Positions 33,499 through 43,412 of a stretch of DNA of 64,000 nucleotides are shown here, piece after piece (the stretch's first letter is position 1; each line of letters begins with the position of its first letter). Source of the DNA: Epilithonimonas zeae. Lineage in GTDB: Bacteria; Bacteroidota; Bacteroidia; Flavobacteriales; Weeksellaceae. Both the position numbers and the translations under genes were made by a program. A model generated the notes under the pieces. That model did no database searches. It saw only the letters and a list, made by a program, of their open reading frames with translations, and was not told where the DNA came from. Location: positions 62,001 to 126,000 of the forward strand of contig NZ_FSRK01000002.1 of the NCBI RefSeq assembly GCF_900141765.1, written 5' to 3'.

Positions 33499-35532
33499 TT
33501 ATAATTCCGTTGATGTTTTTGGTTCCGTCAGCTTAATAATGTCGTTGCAGAAATCAAAGAAATACATCAAACTATTGTCCGAAGAATTAGGCGTTGTGTA
33601 ATTGATCTCTGTTTCGATACTTTCTTTTTTCGGTTCCGATTTAAAATCGAAATCGCCCATATTTTTCCTGAAAAGATCCAAACTTTTTTTATCCGATCCG
33701 GTTTTGAATTCCTGCTCCAAACCATTTAAAAATCTTCTCATATCAATTTTTCCATACACAGGAAATTTAGATGCATCTTTTGCAAATTTCTCAGTTGTCG
33801 AAGATTGTTTTTTAGCAAGTAGATTACTTGGAGAAGTCGCCAGATAAACGATTCCGTCTTTTACGGTAAAACAAAGCTGATCGATATAGGTATTATTTTT
33901 CGCATCATTTTTGAAGAAATAAACATCGCCATTTTTCACAAATTTTTTCGCTAATTCTTTGCTGGTTGACAAAACATTGAAAACTCTTTTCCAATAATTC
34001 TCGTTATCCGTCGCAAAAGCAAAAGTGAAATCCGGAACTACAACATCCTTCATTTTTTTGACTTCTTTGCTGTTGTAGTTTTCATCATATTCGTAATCTG
34101 TGTATTCAACTTTTTTGGTATTGAGTTCATTCAGAACAAAGATTCCGTTACCTGGCGCAATTTTAGAAATCGCTTCTTCATCCAACACAATTTTTACAGT
34201 TTCTAATACGAGTTCTAGTTCTTTTTGATATTTGGAATTATCATCAGAATTACTCTCAAAGAAACTGTACATCAAGTCAAAATACTTGTATCCATCGATA
34301 TTAATTGCATAGTAACCAATACTTTTATCATTGATTAAAGCTGTCAGTTTTTTATTCTTTTTACCTTTGTAAACCGCAGCCATATTTTTCTGAATGTCAG
34401 GATTTTTATGCTGATAATTGCTGACCAACCTCACTTTATTCTTTTCAAAATAAAGATTGTAGAATGTGTTAGAATCATAAAAATTATCGATAAAACCGCC
34501 CAATTTATAAGCGCTCATCATCTTTTTGTAAAGTCCGTTTTGGAAAATCTCACCATAACTCACAAAAGCAAAAACATCTGACTTTGCATCCTGAAAAGCT
34601 ACCAATTTTTTAGGAACTTCAATTTCTGTCCCCGCATCAAAATATTTATCAAAATCAATCTCAGCCAAGGATTTTAGAATCTTAAAATCTGCAGCTTTTA
34701 TCGAGTCCATTTCTTTTTGATAAGCCAAGTCCTCTGCTTCCTCATTATACTCTTCCGTAGGTTTTGCAGATGCAACTTCTTCCGAATCTAAGTTTTCCGT
34801 AGTTTTTTGCTCAGGATATTTGTGGTGTTTTTCCAAGTATTTGATATCTTTCTGGAGACGCACAATTTCCTGTTGATGTTCTTTGATATCTTCTTTCTGA
34901 TATTTGATTTCGTCCTTTAGATATTTGATTTCTTCTTTGTAATCAAATGGTTTTTCTGGCTCATAATAAGTTGAATCAACAGCAGCGATAGAATCTGTAG
35001 CTATAGCCGCAGAATCTATTACAACAACAGAACTATCTTGATCATTCCACAAGACTTGTGGGAATTTTTTGGTGTAAGTTATGAGGCTCATCACCGCTTT
35101 TTTATCATTCCATGCAACAAAAGATTCATTGTTAAGATGGACGTAAGAATATTTGTCTTTCTTGGTTACTTCCAATTCTTTTTTGGCAGAAGTATTCAAA
35201 AAATTCAGAAATTTTTTGGAATCTTTTAAAATCAAATGTGCCGTGTAAGTTTTTACAGTATCATTGAAAACAGCATAATGGTATTGCTTAGCATCGTTTT
35301 CTAAACCAATATCAGAAAAGTCTTTCCAGCTTGGTTTTTCAGCACTATTTTTATTTAAATCTTGTAAAATTGGATTGAGTTTCTGCCAGTCAACTTTGCC
35401 ATTCAACTGTTTTCCATTGACTTCCATATAAAACAAAACATTGTCCGGAACCTGAATTCTGCTTTGCGAAATAGCAAAACTGAAACAGAATAATAAAAAT
35501 AGGAATAGAACTTTCTGTAAAATTGATTTCAT
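33499..35532 (-). CDS. Large exported protein of unknown function with coiled coil (DUF4836-like?)
   Basis: The 677-residue product has a signal peptide (MKSILQKVLFLFLLFCFSFA, cleavage near AISQS). Between about 195 and 250 lies a charged coiled coil (YLKDEIKYQKEDIKEHQQEI and more) and an acidic linker; the flanking parts are alpha/beta. The N-terminal pattern resembles the 406-residue protein encoded immediately downstream, suggesting duplication. Placement in DUF4836 is tentative. It is the second gene of an operon starting with a lipoprotein, and likely acts in the periplasm or on the outer membrane. Confidence 0.65.
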   Translation of the reverse strand: MKSILQKVLFLFLLFCFSFAISQSRIQVPDNVLFYMEVNGKQLNGKVDWQKLNPILQDLNKNSAEKPSWKDFSDIGLENDAKQYHYAVFNDTVKTYTAHLILKDSKKFLNFLNTSAKKELEVTKKDKYSYVHLNNESFVAWNDKKAVMSLITYTKKFPQVLWNDQDSSVVVIDSAAIATDSIAAVDSTYYEPEKPFDYKEEIKYLKDEIKYQKEDIKEHQQEIVRLQKDIKYLEKHHKYPEQKTTENLDSEEVASAKPTEEYNEEAEDLAYQKEMDSIKAADFKILKSLAEIDFDKYFDAGTEIEVPKKLVAFQDAKSDVFAFVSYGEIFQNGLYKKMMSAYKLGGFIDNFYDSNTFYNLYFEKNKVRLVSNYQHKNPDIQKNMAAVYKGKKNKKLTALINDKSIGYYAINIDGYKYFDLMYSFFESNSDDNSKYQKELELVLETVKIVLDEEAISKIAPGNGIFVLNELNTKKVEYTDYEYDENYNSKEVKKMKDVVVPDFTFAFATDNENYWKRVFNVLSTSKELAKKFVKNGDVYFFKNDAKNNTYIDQLCFTVKDGIVYLATSPSNLLAKKQSSTTEKFAKDASKFPVYGKIDMRRFLNGLEQEFKTGSDKKSLDLFRKNMGDFDFKSEPKKESIETEINYTTPNSSDNSLMYFFDFCNDIIKLTEPKTSTEL

Positions 35533-35544
35533 AGTTTGTTGTTT

Positions 35545-36213
35545 TTATTGCAGTGTAATATTATTTTGAACTTGTTTTTTCTGAAGGATAAAATCTAAAA
35601 TTGTTCCATCCAATTTCATCGCTTTTTTGCTGGGCGAGATTTTATATTCGGAATTGGTTTGAGATTTTATCAGATTTTCGAATTGTAAAATCGAGGTGTA
35701 AGTCGCATTATTAAATACTTCTTTATCTGCAGAACTCATTTTATCATATTCGGTTTTGAAACTGGAAATTTTATTTCTTACCAATATTTTCTCCAACAAA
35801 TTATTTTTATAAAGCTGAGTCGGGATCATTTTTCCAATAACATTTTTCGATTTCAACAATTCCAAACCAGCATTGATATTTTCAATTTTCTTGAAATTAC
35901 AACTCAGTTTAATAATATAATTTTCTGCATCGAAAAACGTTTTTACATTGCTGATTCCTGCAACGGTTTTGAAAATTGCAGAAGCGTCATTCAGTTTTTT
36001 ATCAATTTCGGATTTCTTGGGAACTTTTTTACCGTTGATGGTTTCCATTTTGGAGATAGATTGCAGACGTGTCTTGCTTTTGCTGGCATTCAGAATTACA
36101 GAATATTCTCCGCTTCCATCGGCTTTCAAACTAATTTTATCGATGATATCAAAGCAACTTGTCAAGCTGAGAAAAACAAAGAAAATAAAACTATATTTTA
36201 AAATAACTTTCAC
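35545..36213 (-). CDS. Lipoprotein of unknown function, first gene of a four-gene envelope operon
   Basis: The 222-residue product has a lipoprotein signal (MKVILKYSFIFFVFLSLTSC, Cys20). The start of the mature part, DIIDKISLKADGSGEYSVIL, followed by a beta-strand-rich region, is like lipoproteins of the LppM/DUF3153 style with an early beta sandwich, but this is only a resemblance. It is followed after 12 nt by the 677-residue exported protein. It could anchor that complex in the membrane. Confidence 0.65.
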   Translation of the reverse strand: MKVILKYSFIFFVFLSLTSCFDIIDKISLKADGSGEYSVILNASKSKTRLQSISKMETINGKKVPKKSEIDKKLNDASAIFKTVAGISNVKTFFDAENYIIKLSCNFKKIENINAGLELLKSKNVIGKMIPTQLYKNNLLEKILVRNKISSFKTEYDKMSSADKEVFNNATYTSILQFENLIKSQTNSEYKISPSKKAMKLDGTILDFILQKKQVQNNITLQ

Positions 36214-36268
36214 AGTATAGATATTTAGTAAACTAATTTTTATGAATAAATTCGGAAAATGTTGATTC

Positions 36269-36988
36269 TCAGATTCTGCCTTTCAAATAATCTTGCCGAA
36301 GTTCTTCATCCAATTTCTCAATGGCATAACGGAGACAAGTTCTTGGCATTTCTTTATAATGAAGATCCAGAAAGTTCAACAATTCGGATTCGTTCATTTT
36401 TCCCATTTCGCGGAGAAGCCAGCCGTTGGCTTTGTGCATCAAATCGTGTGGATGTTTCAAATTTTTCAGGGCAAATGTTTTTGTCAGTTCAAATTCTCTT
36501 TTCTTAATGTGAAACATTGTTCCAACAATTGCCATTCGTTTTTCCCACATATCATCAGAATCTGACAGTTTTTCAAGGATTTTAGAATCTTGATTTTCAA
36601 AACAATACCGACCTAAAATTTTATAACACGATGTATCAACCAAATCCCAGTTATTGATGTGTTTTGTATGTTTCAGATAAAAATCAATGATCTCTTTTTG
36701 CCGAATTTTATCCTTAATCTTCTCGAATTTGTAAACCAACATCAATAAAGAAGTCAGACGATGTTCGTGAATTTTTGAAGACAATAACTCACTTAATTCT
36801 TCAAGAGATATTTTATTATAAAATTCTTTCGCAATGCTTCTTTGGTCTGGAACTGTAACGCCAATAAATATATCGCCTTCGCCATATTCGTCTTTTCCCG
36901 TTTTGAAAAATCTGGGAAAGAATTCTGCTTTTTCGGGAATAGCAAGAATCTGGAGAGCTTGTTTTATATCGTCTAATATTTCCATCAA
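36269..36988 (-). CDS. DNA alkylation repair (AlkD-like) family protein
   Basis: The 239-residue all-helical protein has the HEAT-like repeat pattern of AlkD glycosylases: FFKTGKDEYGEGDIFIGVTV in the first part, NWDLVDTSCYKILGRYC, WEKRMAIVGTMFHIKK and HKANGWLLREMGK. AlkD removes bulky cationic alkylated bases. The motif order (GEGD-F-GV-P, NWDLVD, W-RR/KR-A) fits well. The frame starts with two methionines. It overlaps the end of the DUF4919 gene by 4 nt. Confidence 0.88.
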   Translation of the reverse strand: MMEILDDIKQALQILAIPEKAEFFPRFFKTGKDEYGEGDIFIGVTVPDQRSIAKEFYNKISLEELSELLSSKIHEHRLTSLLMLVYKFEKIKDKIRQKEIIDFYLKHTKHINNWDLVDTSCYKILGRYCFENQDSKILEKLSDSDDMWEKRMAIVGTMFHIKKREFELTKTFALKNLKHPHDLMHKANGWLLREMGKMNESELLNFLDLHYKEMPRTCLRYAIEKLDEELRQDYLKGRI

Positions 36989-37632
36989 AATCCGCCGACC
37001 AATTTTATATAAATTTTAGAATCTCCAACCGAATAAGTTGTTAATATGCTTCCATCTGCCAAATCTGTCATTTCTTGCTTAAAGTCAGAAGGGCTTGAGG
37101 ATCTTGGTAAACTTGAGATTTTACTTATCATATCTCCAGCAAGTATAACACATATTGGAGAATCTTCTGATTTTCCTGTGCCACTATTTTCTATAGTTTG
37201 GTCTATTAAATCATTTTGTAAATAATATAAATCGCTCTTTTCTTTATTACCTAAAGCTTTATAAATATAAGATAATTCTAAAGCAACACCTTTTAACAAT
37301 GGATTCTTATTATATTTTGTCTGAGCATCTTCAACAATTTTCAAAGCTTTATTTTTTGACATTCCTAATTTTGCCAATTTCCAAATCTTTTCATAATCCT
37401 GATTATAATCTCGCATTTGATATTCAGACTCTATAAACCTGCTTCCGTAATACATTTGATTCAATTCTTGCTGAGTCAGTTTAGCCGGTTCCATTTTGAA
37501 GATTTCTAAATAATCGTAATAATAAGTTTTAGGGTTTTCTAAAACTTTTTTTTTAATTTCTTCAGTATTGATTTGACAAAAAGCAGATACATAAAGAAGT
37601 AAACTAAAGAAAGCTATTATTTGTTTCATCAT
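36985..37632 (-). CDS. DUF4919-like exported protein
   Basis: The 215-residue protein has a signal peptide (MMKQIIAFFSLLLYVSAFCQ). The mature part begins NTEEIKKKVLENPKTYYYDY and contains MYYGSRFIESEY, then TPR-like helices (LSYIYKALGNKEKSDLYYLQ), the general pattern of DUF4919. Function is unknown; the domain usually occurs alone in Bacteroidota. The gene lies between a CAT-like gene (12 nt gap) and the AlkD-like gene (4-nt overlap). Confidence 0.7.
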   Translation of the reverse strand: MMKQIIAFFSLLLYVSAFCQINTEEIKKKVLENPKTYYYDYLEIFKMEPAKLTQQELNQMYYGSRFIESEYQMRDYNQDYEKIWKLAKLGMSKNKALKIVEDAQTKYNKNPLLKGVALELSYIYKALGNKEKSDLYYLQNDLIDQTIENSGTGKSEDSPICVILAGDMISKISSLPRSSSPSDFKQEMTDLADGSILTTYSVGDSKIYIKLVGGF

Positions 37633-37644
37633 TAAATGGAAATT

Positions 37645-38280
37645 TTAATATTTTTTCAAATTTAATTGGTTCTGAAATTCTTCCAAATATTTTGCAAGAT
37701 GAAAACCATCCATCAAACCGTGATGCGCTTCCACAGAAATCGGCAACATTTTCCGTCCATTCTTTTCAGAGAATTTTCCAAAGACAATTTTAGGAATTGA
37801 TTCTTTTGGGTCAAAATCTGTCGGATGAAGCAAACCTGTAAAACTGGTCCAAGGCATTGTCGAATGTCGGATGTGATTCGGTGATAATTCCTCATTTCTG
37901 ATTCTTAAACCTGTGGAGTTTTGAACCTCATCAATTTCTTTCTGTAAATTTTGGTTAAATATTTGAAAATCATCAGAATATTCGAAGAAAGAAAAACCAA
38001 ACGTCCCGTCATTTCTGGCAATCGTAGAACCTACGTGAACAATATCGAATGCTATAACTTCATCATTCACAATTCGATAGCCAAATTCTTCAACCGAATT
38101 AATTGCCTTCATCGATTTGTGAAGATAATGGGCGAAGAAAGACTCGTTATTTTCTTTAGCAAATTGATAAGTTTCTGTACAATCAACTTCGGTAACGATT
38201 CCAAAATAAGGACTTTTCATTCCGGAAAAAAATTCAAAATGTTCTTTTCTCTTCCAGTTTTCAACATCAATAGTTTTCAT
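37645..38280 (-). CDS. CatA-like (chloramphenicol acetyltransferase family) acyltransferase
   Basis: The 211-residue protein matches the trimeric CAT fold: NWKRKEHFEFFSGMKSPYFG near the N-terminus, then MPWTSFTGLLHP and the catalytic HHGLMDGFH near the C-terminus with His187. True CAT enzymes have the same HHxxxDG site. Whether it gives resistance cannot be told: many chromosomal members of this family are uncharacterised. It lies 13 nt after an antiporter gene and may be part of its operon. Confidence 0.88.
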   Translation of the reverse strand: MKTIDVENWKRKEHFEFFSGMKSPYFGIVTEVDCTETYQFAKENNESFFAHYLHKSMKAINSVEEFGYRIVNDEVIAFDIVHVGSTIARNDGTFGFSFFEYSDDFQIFNQNLQKEIDEVQNSTGLRIRNEELSPNHIRHSTMPWTSFTGLLHPTDFDPKESIPKIVFGKFSEKNGRKMLPISVEAHHGLMDGFHLAKYLEEFQNQLNLKKY

Positions 38281-38293
38281 TTCTAAATTTAGA

Positions 38294-39568
38294 TTAATGA
38301 ATTTCTTCTTCTAATATTTTTTCTTCTGTAGCAATTTTCTTAGGATTTGCGACTTTTGCAATCGTCAATCCCTGAACTATAATTGAAAACACAACTACAC
38401 AATAAGTGATGCTGATGATAATCTGGCTGTATTCATTAATCGGAATTGATAACGCCAAAGCGATAGAAACACCGCCACGGATTCCTCCCCAAACCAAAAC
38501 TTTCACAGTTTGCGGACTGAATCGGTATTTGAAAGCCATAAACTTTGTCGGAACAAAAATCGCCACCCAACGTGCCAACAAAACGATTAAAATACAAATC
38601 CCGCCTGCTACTAAATATTCATTTAAATCTTTGATTAACAGCAATTCAAACCCGATAAACAGGAATAGAACAGCGTTCATTATTTCGTCAATCAATTCCC
38701 AAAATTTGATGAGATAATCTTGCGTTTCAGATTTCATTTTGAAACTTTCGCTGAAATTCCCCATAAATAATCCGGCAGCAACCATCGCCAAAGGTGCAGA
38801 AATATGCATCTCGTGAGCAATCAAATAACCGCCCATAACCACTGATAATGTGATTAATACGGAAATAATATAATCATCCACAACCCGCATTGCCCGCGAA
38901 GCCGAATATCCGAGAAGAACTCCTAAAAGCAAACCTCCGCCCGCTTCACGAAGCAAAAGCAAACCGATATTTTCGACATTCAAATCGATTTCTTTTCCGA
39001 TGGCAATTTGTAAAACGACTGTAAAAACAACAACCGCCATACCGTCATTAAACAAAGATTCCCCAGCAACTTTGGTTTCCAAAGATTTTGAAACTTTGGC
39101 TTGCTTCAAAATACTCAGAACCGCAACTGGGTCGGTTGGAGAAATCAGCGCTCCGAAAACGATACAATAAATCAACGGCATCTGAACACCAACCAACGGC
39201 AAAAGATAATAAACACCAAAACCAACAGCAAAGGTAGAAATGATAACACCAACAGTAGAAAAAATCACAACTGGTCCGAATTGTTCCTTCAAATCTTTGA
39301 TGTTAATATGAATTCCTCCCGCAAAAAGCAGAAAGTTAAGCATCGCGCCCATCAGAACTTCAGTAAAGTCGAAGCTGTGTACTAATGCGGTTAAATGTGA
39401 AGTTGTCTTTGGTAAAAAATTATCGCCCGATGCCACCAACGTTACAGAAACGATAATCGCAATCACCATTATCCCGATTGTACTTGGTAATTTGAGAACG
39501 CGATAATTGATGTAGGCAAATAAGGACGCTAAGACGATAAGAACTGAAAATGAGTAATATAACTCCAT
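38294..39568 (-). CDS. Sodium/proton antiporter, CPA1 (NhaP-like) family
   Basis: The 424-residue protein has about 12 membrane helices. Family landmarks are GALISPTDPVAVLSIL, the ion-binding region AGESLFNDGMAVVVF with its Asp, and VWGGIRGGVSIALALSIP. It exchanges Na+ (or K+) for H+ across the inner membrane. There is no large cytoplasmic domain. It is the first of four closely spaced minus-strand genes. Confidence 0.92.
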   Translation of the reverse strand: MELYYSFSVLIVLASLFAYINYRVLKLPSTIGIMVIAIIVSVTLVASGDNFLPKTTSHLTALVHSFDFTEVLMGAMLNFLLFAGGIHINIKDLKEQFGPVVIFSTVGVIISTFAVGFGVYYLLPLVGVQMPLIYCIVFGALISPTDPVAVLSILKQAKVSKSLETKVAGESLFNDGMAVVVFTVVLQIAIGKEIDLNVENIGLLLLREAGGGLLLGVLLGYSASRAMRVVDDYIISVLITLSVVMGGYLIAHEMHISAPLAMVAAGLFMGNFSESFKMKSETQDYLIKFWELIDEIMNAVLFLFIGFELLLIKDLNEYLVAGGICILIVLLARWVAIFVPTKFMAFKYRFSPQTVKVLVWGGIRGGVSIALALSIPINEYSQIIISITYCVVVFSIIVQGLTIAKVANPKKIATEEKILEEEIH

Positions 39569-39639
39569 TAATTTTTTATTTTGTGTTGATCGTTAAGATT
39601 CTCCAATTGATTCAACTTATTTAAATTTATTTTATATTC

Positions 39640-40854
39640 TTAATTTTCTTCCTCGTCCTCAAAATATTCGAACAACAAATCATTGTAAGGGAAACGTGAA
39701 ATATGAATCCTGTGAACCTCATCATAAATCATTTTTTTCATCTCAGGGAAATTCTGTTTGTTAAGCGCAGAAATGAAAACCGTCGGATATTTTGATTTTG
39801 CCATCCACGTTTTTTTCCATTCTTCCAAAGAAATATTCTTTTTGGACGAAGGCGTCAAATCATCTTCGTCTTTCTTCTCATAACTGAAATCATCAATCTT
39901 ATTGAAAACCATAATCATTGGTTTCTGATGTGCATCAATCTCCTGAAGAATCTGATTAACAGAAGCAATGTGATCTTCGAAACTATCGTGAGAAATATCG
40001 ACAACGTGAACTAACAAATCTGCTTCACGAACCTCATCCAAAGTGGATTTGAAAGATTCTACTAACTGAGTAGGCAATTTTCTGATGAATCCAACCGTGT
40101 CCGTTAAAAGGAATGGAAGATTCCCAATCACGACTTTTCTAACAGTTGTGTCAAGCGTTGCAAACAATTTATTTTCAGCGAAAACATCGGATTTTGACAA
40201 AGCGTTCATCAAGGTAGATTTTCCAACATTGGTGTAACCTACCAAAGCAACACGCACCATCTTGCCACGGTTTTGTCTTTGGGTTCCCATTTGTTTGTCG
40301 ATAACTTTCAATTTATCCTTCAGCAAAGTGATTCTGTCGCGGATAATCCTTCTATCGGTTTCTATTTCCGTTTCTCCAGGACCACGCATTCCGATTCCCC
40401 CTTTTTGTCTCTCAAGGTGGGTCCACATTCTAGTTAATCGCGGTAAAAGATATTGATATTGAGCTAATTCTACTTGAGTTCTTGCGTAAGAAGTTTGAGC
40501 TCTTTGGGCAAAAATATCGAGTATAAGATTGGTTCTGTCTAAGATTTTAACTTCCATATCACGTTCCAGATTTTTTAACTGGGAAGGCGATAATTCGTCA
40601 TCAAAAATCACAGTTCCAATTTGGTGTTCTTTCACGTAATCACGAATCTCCTCCATTTTTCCCTTCCCTACAAAAGTTTTGGAATCCGGCTGAGATAATT
40701 TTTGAGTAAATCTTTTATCAACTGTAGCTCCGGCTGTGAAAGCCAAAAACTCCAATTCGTCCATATATTCTGTCAGTTTATCCTCATCCTGATTTTGGGT
40801 GACTACACCTACCAAAACCGCTCTTTCGTACTGATGTTCTTTCTTTTCTAACAT
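39640..40854 (-). CDS. hflX: Ribosome-associated GTPase HflX
   Basis: The 404-residue protein has the HflX N-terminal domain (DELSPSQLKNLERDM, VKILDRTNLILDIFAQRA), the glycine-rich segment GGIGMRGPGETEIETDRR and a GTPase domain with GYTNVGKST (206-214), DTVGFIRKLP and NKID. HflX splits stalled 70S ribosomes under stress. The last 60 residues are a partner domain. It has its own transcript, with the start just 70 bases before a terminator-bearing gap. Confidence 0.96.
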   Translation of the reverse strand: MLEKKEHQYERAVLVGVVTQNQDEDKLTEYMDELEFLAFTAGATVDKRFTQKLSQPDSKTFVGKGKMEEIRDYVKEHQIGTVIFDDELSPSQLKNLERDMEVKILDRTNLILDIFAQRAQTSYARTQVELAQYQYLLPRLTRMWTHLERQKGGIGMRGPGETEIETDRRIIRDRITLLKDKLKVIDKQMGTQRQNRGKMVRVALVGYTNVGKSTLMNALSKSDVFAENKLFATLDTTVRKVVIGNLPFLLTDTVGFIRKLPTQLVESFKSTLDEVREADLLVHVVDISHDSFEDHIASVNQILQEIDAHQKPMIMVFNKIDDFSYEKKDEDDLTPSSKKNISLEEWKKTWMAKSKYPTVFISALNKQNFPEMKKMIYDEVHRIHISRFPYNDLLFEYFEDEEEN

Positions 40855-40970
40855 TTAAAATTTATAATTTTCTGATTCTCACAAGATACTATTTTTAGAC
40901 AAAAAAACCAAAGGTTAAGTTTCATAATAACGAAATGGTTATATGCGCAATGAAAAATCTGCGTGCAAAA

Positions 40971-41004
40971 AAAAGGCCGTTCCCAATAAGGAACAGCCTA
41001 AAAA
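40971..41004 (-). terminator. Terminator after the T9SS-secreted protein gene
   Basis: On the minus strand GGCTGTTCC and GGAACGGCC form a 9-bp stem (one G:T) around TTATTG, followed by eight T residues. The stop of the gene is at 41023. Confidence 0.88.
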
Positions 41005-41022
41005 ACACAATTTTAAACAATT

Positions 41023-43206
41023 TTATTTTTTGATAAGCTTGAAAGCCTTCACTTCATTTCCGCTGCCTACTTTCATAATGTAAATTCCGGAAGCCAGTTT
41101 GGAAAGGTTTATTTCTGCATCTTTTTGATGCAATTCTTTTTCAAAAACCTGTTTGCCTGACATATCATAAACACCTATATTGTTAATATCCTTAATGTTA
41201 GAAACTTTCAAAATATCTTTTACCGGATTTGGATAGAAAGAGATTTGATTTTTAGAGATCTCTGTTGTGCCAAGGATCTTATTAACGTTTACATTAAATA
41301 CACAAGTATCTATTATAGCACCTTCGTATACAAGGTTATGGATAACAACAGTATTACCTTCAGGAAATGCAGCTCCAGATTCTAATCCTTGAACCAAAAC
41401 AACTTGTGGTTCTGAAGTCTCACAAACATAGCTCACCTTGAAAACGCCATCAAAACCTTCTTTTGCTGTCCAGTTCTGTCCATCCCCTGTTGTAAATGCA
41501 GTGGTTCCGTTTGATAAGGCCGATTTTATTTCCCAAGAAACCAACGGCCCCTGCATATTAATGGCAACCCAATATTTCCCCGATGTCAATTCTAATACCT
41601 CAGGCAATTTGATAACCGTTTCATATGCTGTTCCACCGGTAGTAGTTCCTATCTCGTTTTGTGATTCGATCGTTGGCGTAGCATAATTCATAATCAACTC
41701 TCCCGGTTTGCCATTATTATCTTTATAGAATGCAACAGTGGCTCCGTAAGAGAATCTGATCAAATGAGGAATTACTTTATCGATTTTCAAAGTTTTTCCA
41801 GCAGGAATCACAAAGTCGTTAGCTACAGTATTGAAGTTTGAAGCCGGCATCCAGTTTTCATAATTATTTCCAGGATAGTCTATGCCACAACTGGAGCTTC
41901 CTTGAGAACCGCAATTGAATGGCAAATTGTAATTTACGACCGCAGTTTCTCCTCCTGGGATTGTATTCACATTAATATCTGAAGGACAGTTAAAAGCACA
42001 TCCTGGATCTGCAATACCACCAGAAATATTCAAAGTATAATCTTCCGCTTGTCCGGAATTGTAATAATAACCTGAAGCACCTGTTGGCCAAAACATAGAA
42101 TATTCTGTGGCTGATTGCATTTTCAGAACCCTTATTCTTGTATTCCCGTTGATTGCATTTTGCGGAACTGTTATTGGGAATTGTGTGAATTTATCATCTA
42201 CACCAGAAGATGCGAAAATATAACCTTCACTGATGATTTCATTGCTTTCATCCAGAATACCGTTGTGATTCCAGTCAACGAAAAGAGTATAAGTATCCGG
42301 CGCATAATCTACACGGTTTTTACCCTTGATTTTTACATTGTAAGTTTGACCTGCTTGTAGATCGAACACTTTATCTGTCATATCTTCATAGAAAGCAGAA
42401 CTATTTGGGTCTGAATTGTAGCCCACATCATTCACTTCGAAACGTGTTATTGGTGTTGACGGAATGCCATTGTCCACATTAGAAATTAAATCATACGACT
42501 GTGGACTGGGGTTGTCTGGCAATACCCTAAATTCTGTTGTACCGTAGAAATTAGTTTCAAATTGCTCTACATTGATTCTCCAGGTTCCTGCTACATCAGG
42601 CATCGTATCTCCCCAAGGATAAGTTGGCGTATTTCCATTGAAATCAATATCAAAATTTCCGTTGGCATCTGCATAGTATTTTCCGGTAATTCCTGAGCCA
42701 GACTCGTTCGGAGAGAAAATATGGACCACAACTTGTGCATTCGGTTCAATATTTTTGGCGTGTAGTTTTATCCCAAAGTTAAAAAACTGTTGCATTGTCA
42801 ATGTTTTATTAGAAACTGAAGCTTCCAATACTTCATTTTCATTTGCGACAACTTGTAATGTCGCGGTTGCAGTTTTTCCTTGTCCATCTATTGCCTTCAC
42901 TGTATGAGCACCTTTCAAAGAACGAATCATCTTGGCGCTTATCTGTACAGAAAAATTCCCTTGAGCATCAACGGTTCCTGTAAAATCTCTCCATCTTTCC
43001 CCATTTGCGTCAGTATCATAAACTGTAACTGTAGAGTTAGGAGAAAATCCAGTTCCAACAACAGGAAACCCGCCTGACCAATACCAAAATTCTTCAATTG
43101 TATTTGGTTCATCGGAAACCAAAGAAGTATCCAATGTAATCTGCTGTGCGCTAGTTATGCCGAACATAAATAGAAACAGCCACTTAAATAGTAATTTCAC
43201 ATCCAT
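41023..43206 (-). CDS. Type IX secretion substrate with GEVED domain
   Basis: The 727-residue protein has a signal peptide (about 1-20) followed by beta-sandwich repeats, with a GEVED domain centred on residues about 265-390 (VDWNHNGILDESNEI, then GQAEDYTLNI). The C-terminus is a type A T9SS sorting domain (ISFYPNPVKDILKVSN, GVYDMSGKQVF, LASGIYIMKV). So it should cross the outer membrane through the Por/Gld system and be attached or released. No protease or adhesin catalytic site is seen. It faces away from a TPR/HTH regulator gene. Confidence 0.9.
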   Translation of the reverse strand: MDVKLLFKWLFLFMFGITSAQQITLDTSLVSDEPNTIEEFWYWSGGFPVVGTGFSPNSTVTVYDTDANGERWRDFTGTVDAQGNFSVQISAKMIRSLKGAHTVKAIDGQGKTATATLQVVANENEVLEASVSNKTLTMQQFFNFGIKLHAKNIEPNAQVVVHIFSPNESGSGITGKYYADANGNFDIDFNGNTPTYPWGDTMPDVAGTWRINVEQFETNFYGTTEFRVLPDNPSPQSYDLISNVDNGIPSTPITRFEVNDVGYNSDPNSSAFYEDMTDKVFDLQAGQTYNVKIKGKNRVDYAPDTYTLFVDWNHNGILDESNEIISEGYIFASSGVDDKFTQFPITVPQNAINGNTRIRVLKMQSATEYSMFWPTGASGYYYNSGQAEDYTLNISGGIADPGCAFNCPSDINVNTIPGGETAVVNYNLPFNCGSQGSSSCGIDYPGNNYENWMPASNFNTVANDFVIPAGKTLKIDKVIPHLIRFSYGATVAFYKDNNGKPGELIMNYATPTIESQNEIGTTTGGTAYETVIKLPEVLELTSGKYWVAINMQGPLVSWEIKSALSNGTTAFTTGDGQNWTAKEGFDGVFKVSYVCETSEPQVVLVQGLESGAAFPEGNTVVIHNLVYEGAIIDTCVFNVNVNKILGTTEISKNQISFYPNPVKDILKVSNIKDINNIGVYDMSGKQVFEKELHQKDAEINLSKLASGIYIMKVGSGNEVKAFKLIKK

Positions 43207-43388
43207 TTTTAAAAATATTTTATAATTATTGAGACAATATTAGAATATCATCAAAGAATTTGAATATTCGTTGAGATAACAATATAACTACTAACAAAAA
43301 ATCAGAGGTAACATTATATATACAATTGATTTAAAATTTTGAAAATCAATTAATTAAAAAAGTAATTTTTTTTGAAATTTATTCTTCC

Positions 43389-43396
43389 TATCTTCG
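43389..43396 (+). promoter_or_regulatory. Possible -7 box (TATCTTCG) of the TPR regulator gene
   Basis: TATCTTCG matches TAnnTTTG at all but one position and lies 17 nt before the start at 43413. Weak candidate. Confidence 0.35.
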
Positions 43397-43412
43397 GGTC
43401 ATATTTCTGAAA

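Noticed and set aside
37645-38280. Acquired chloramphenicol resistance gene
   Set aside because: No mobile element, base use like its neighbours and an operon-like position; only a CAT-like enzyme can be claimed.
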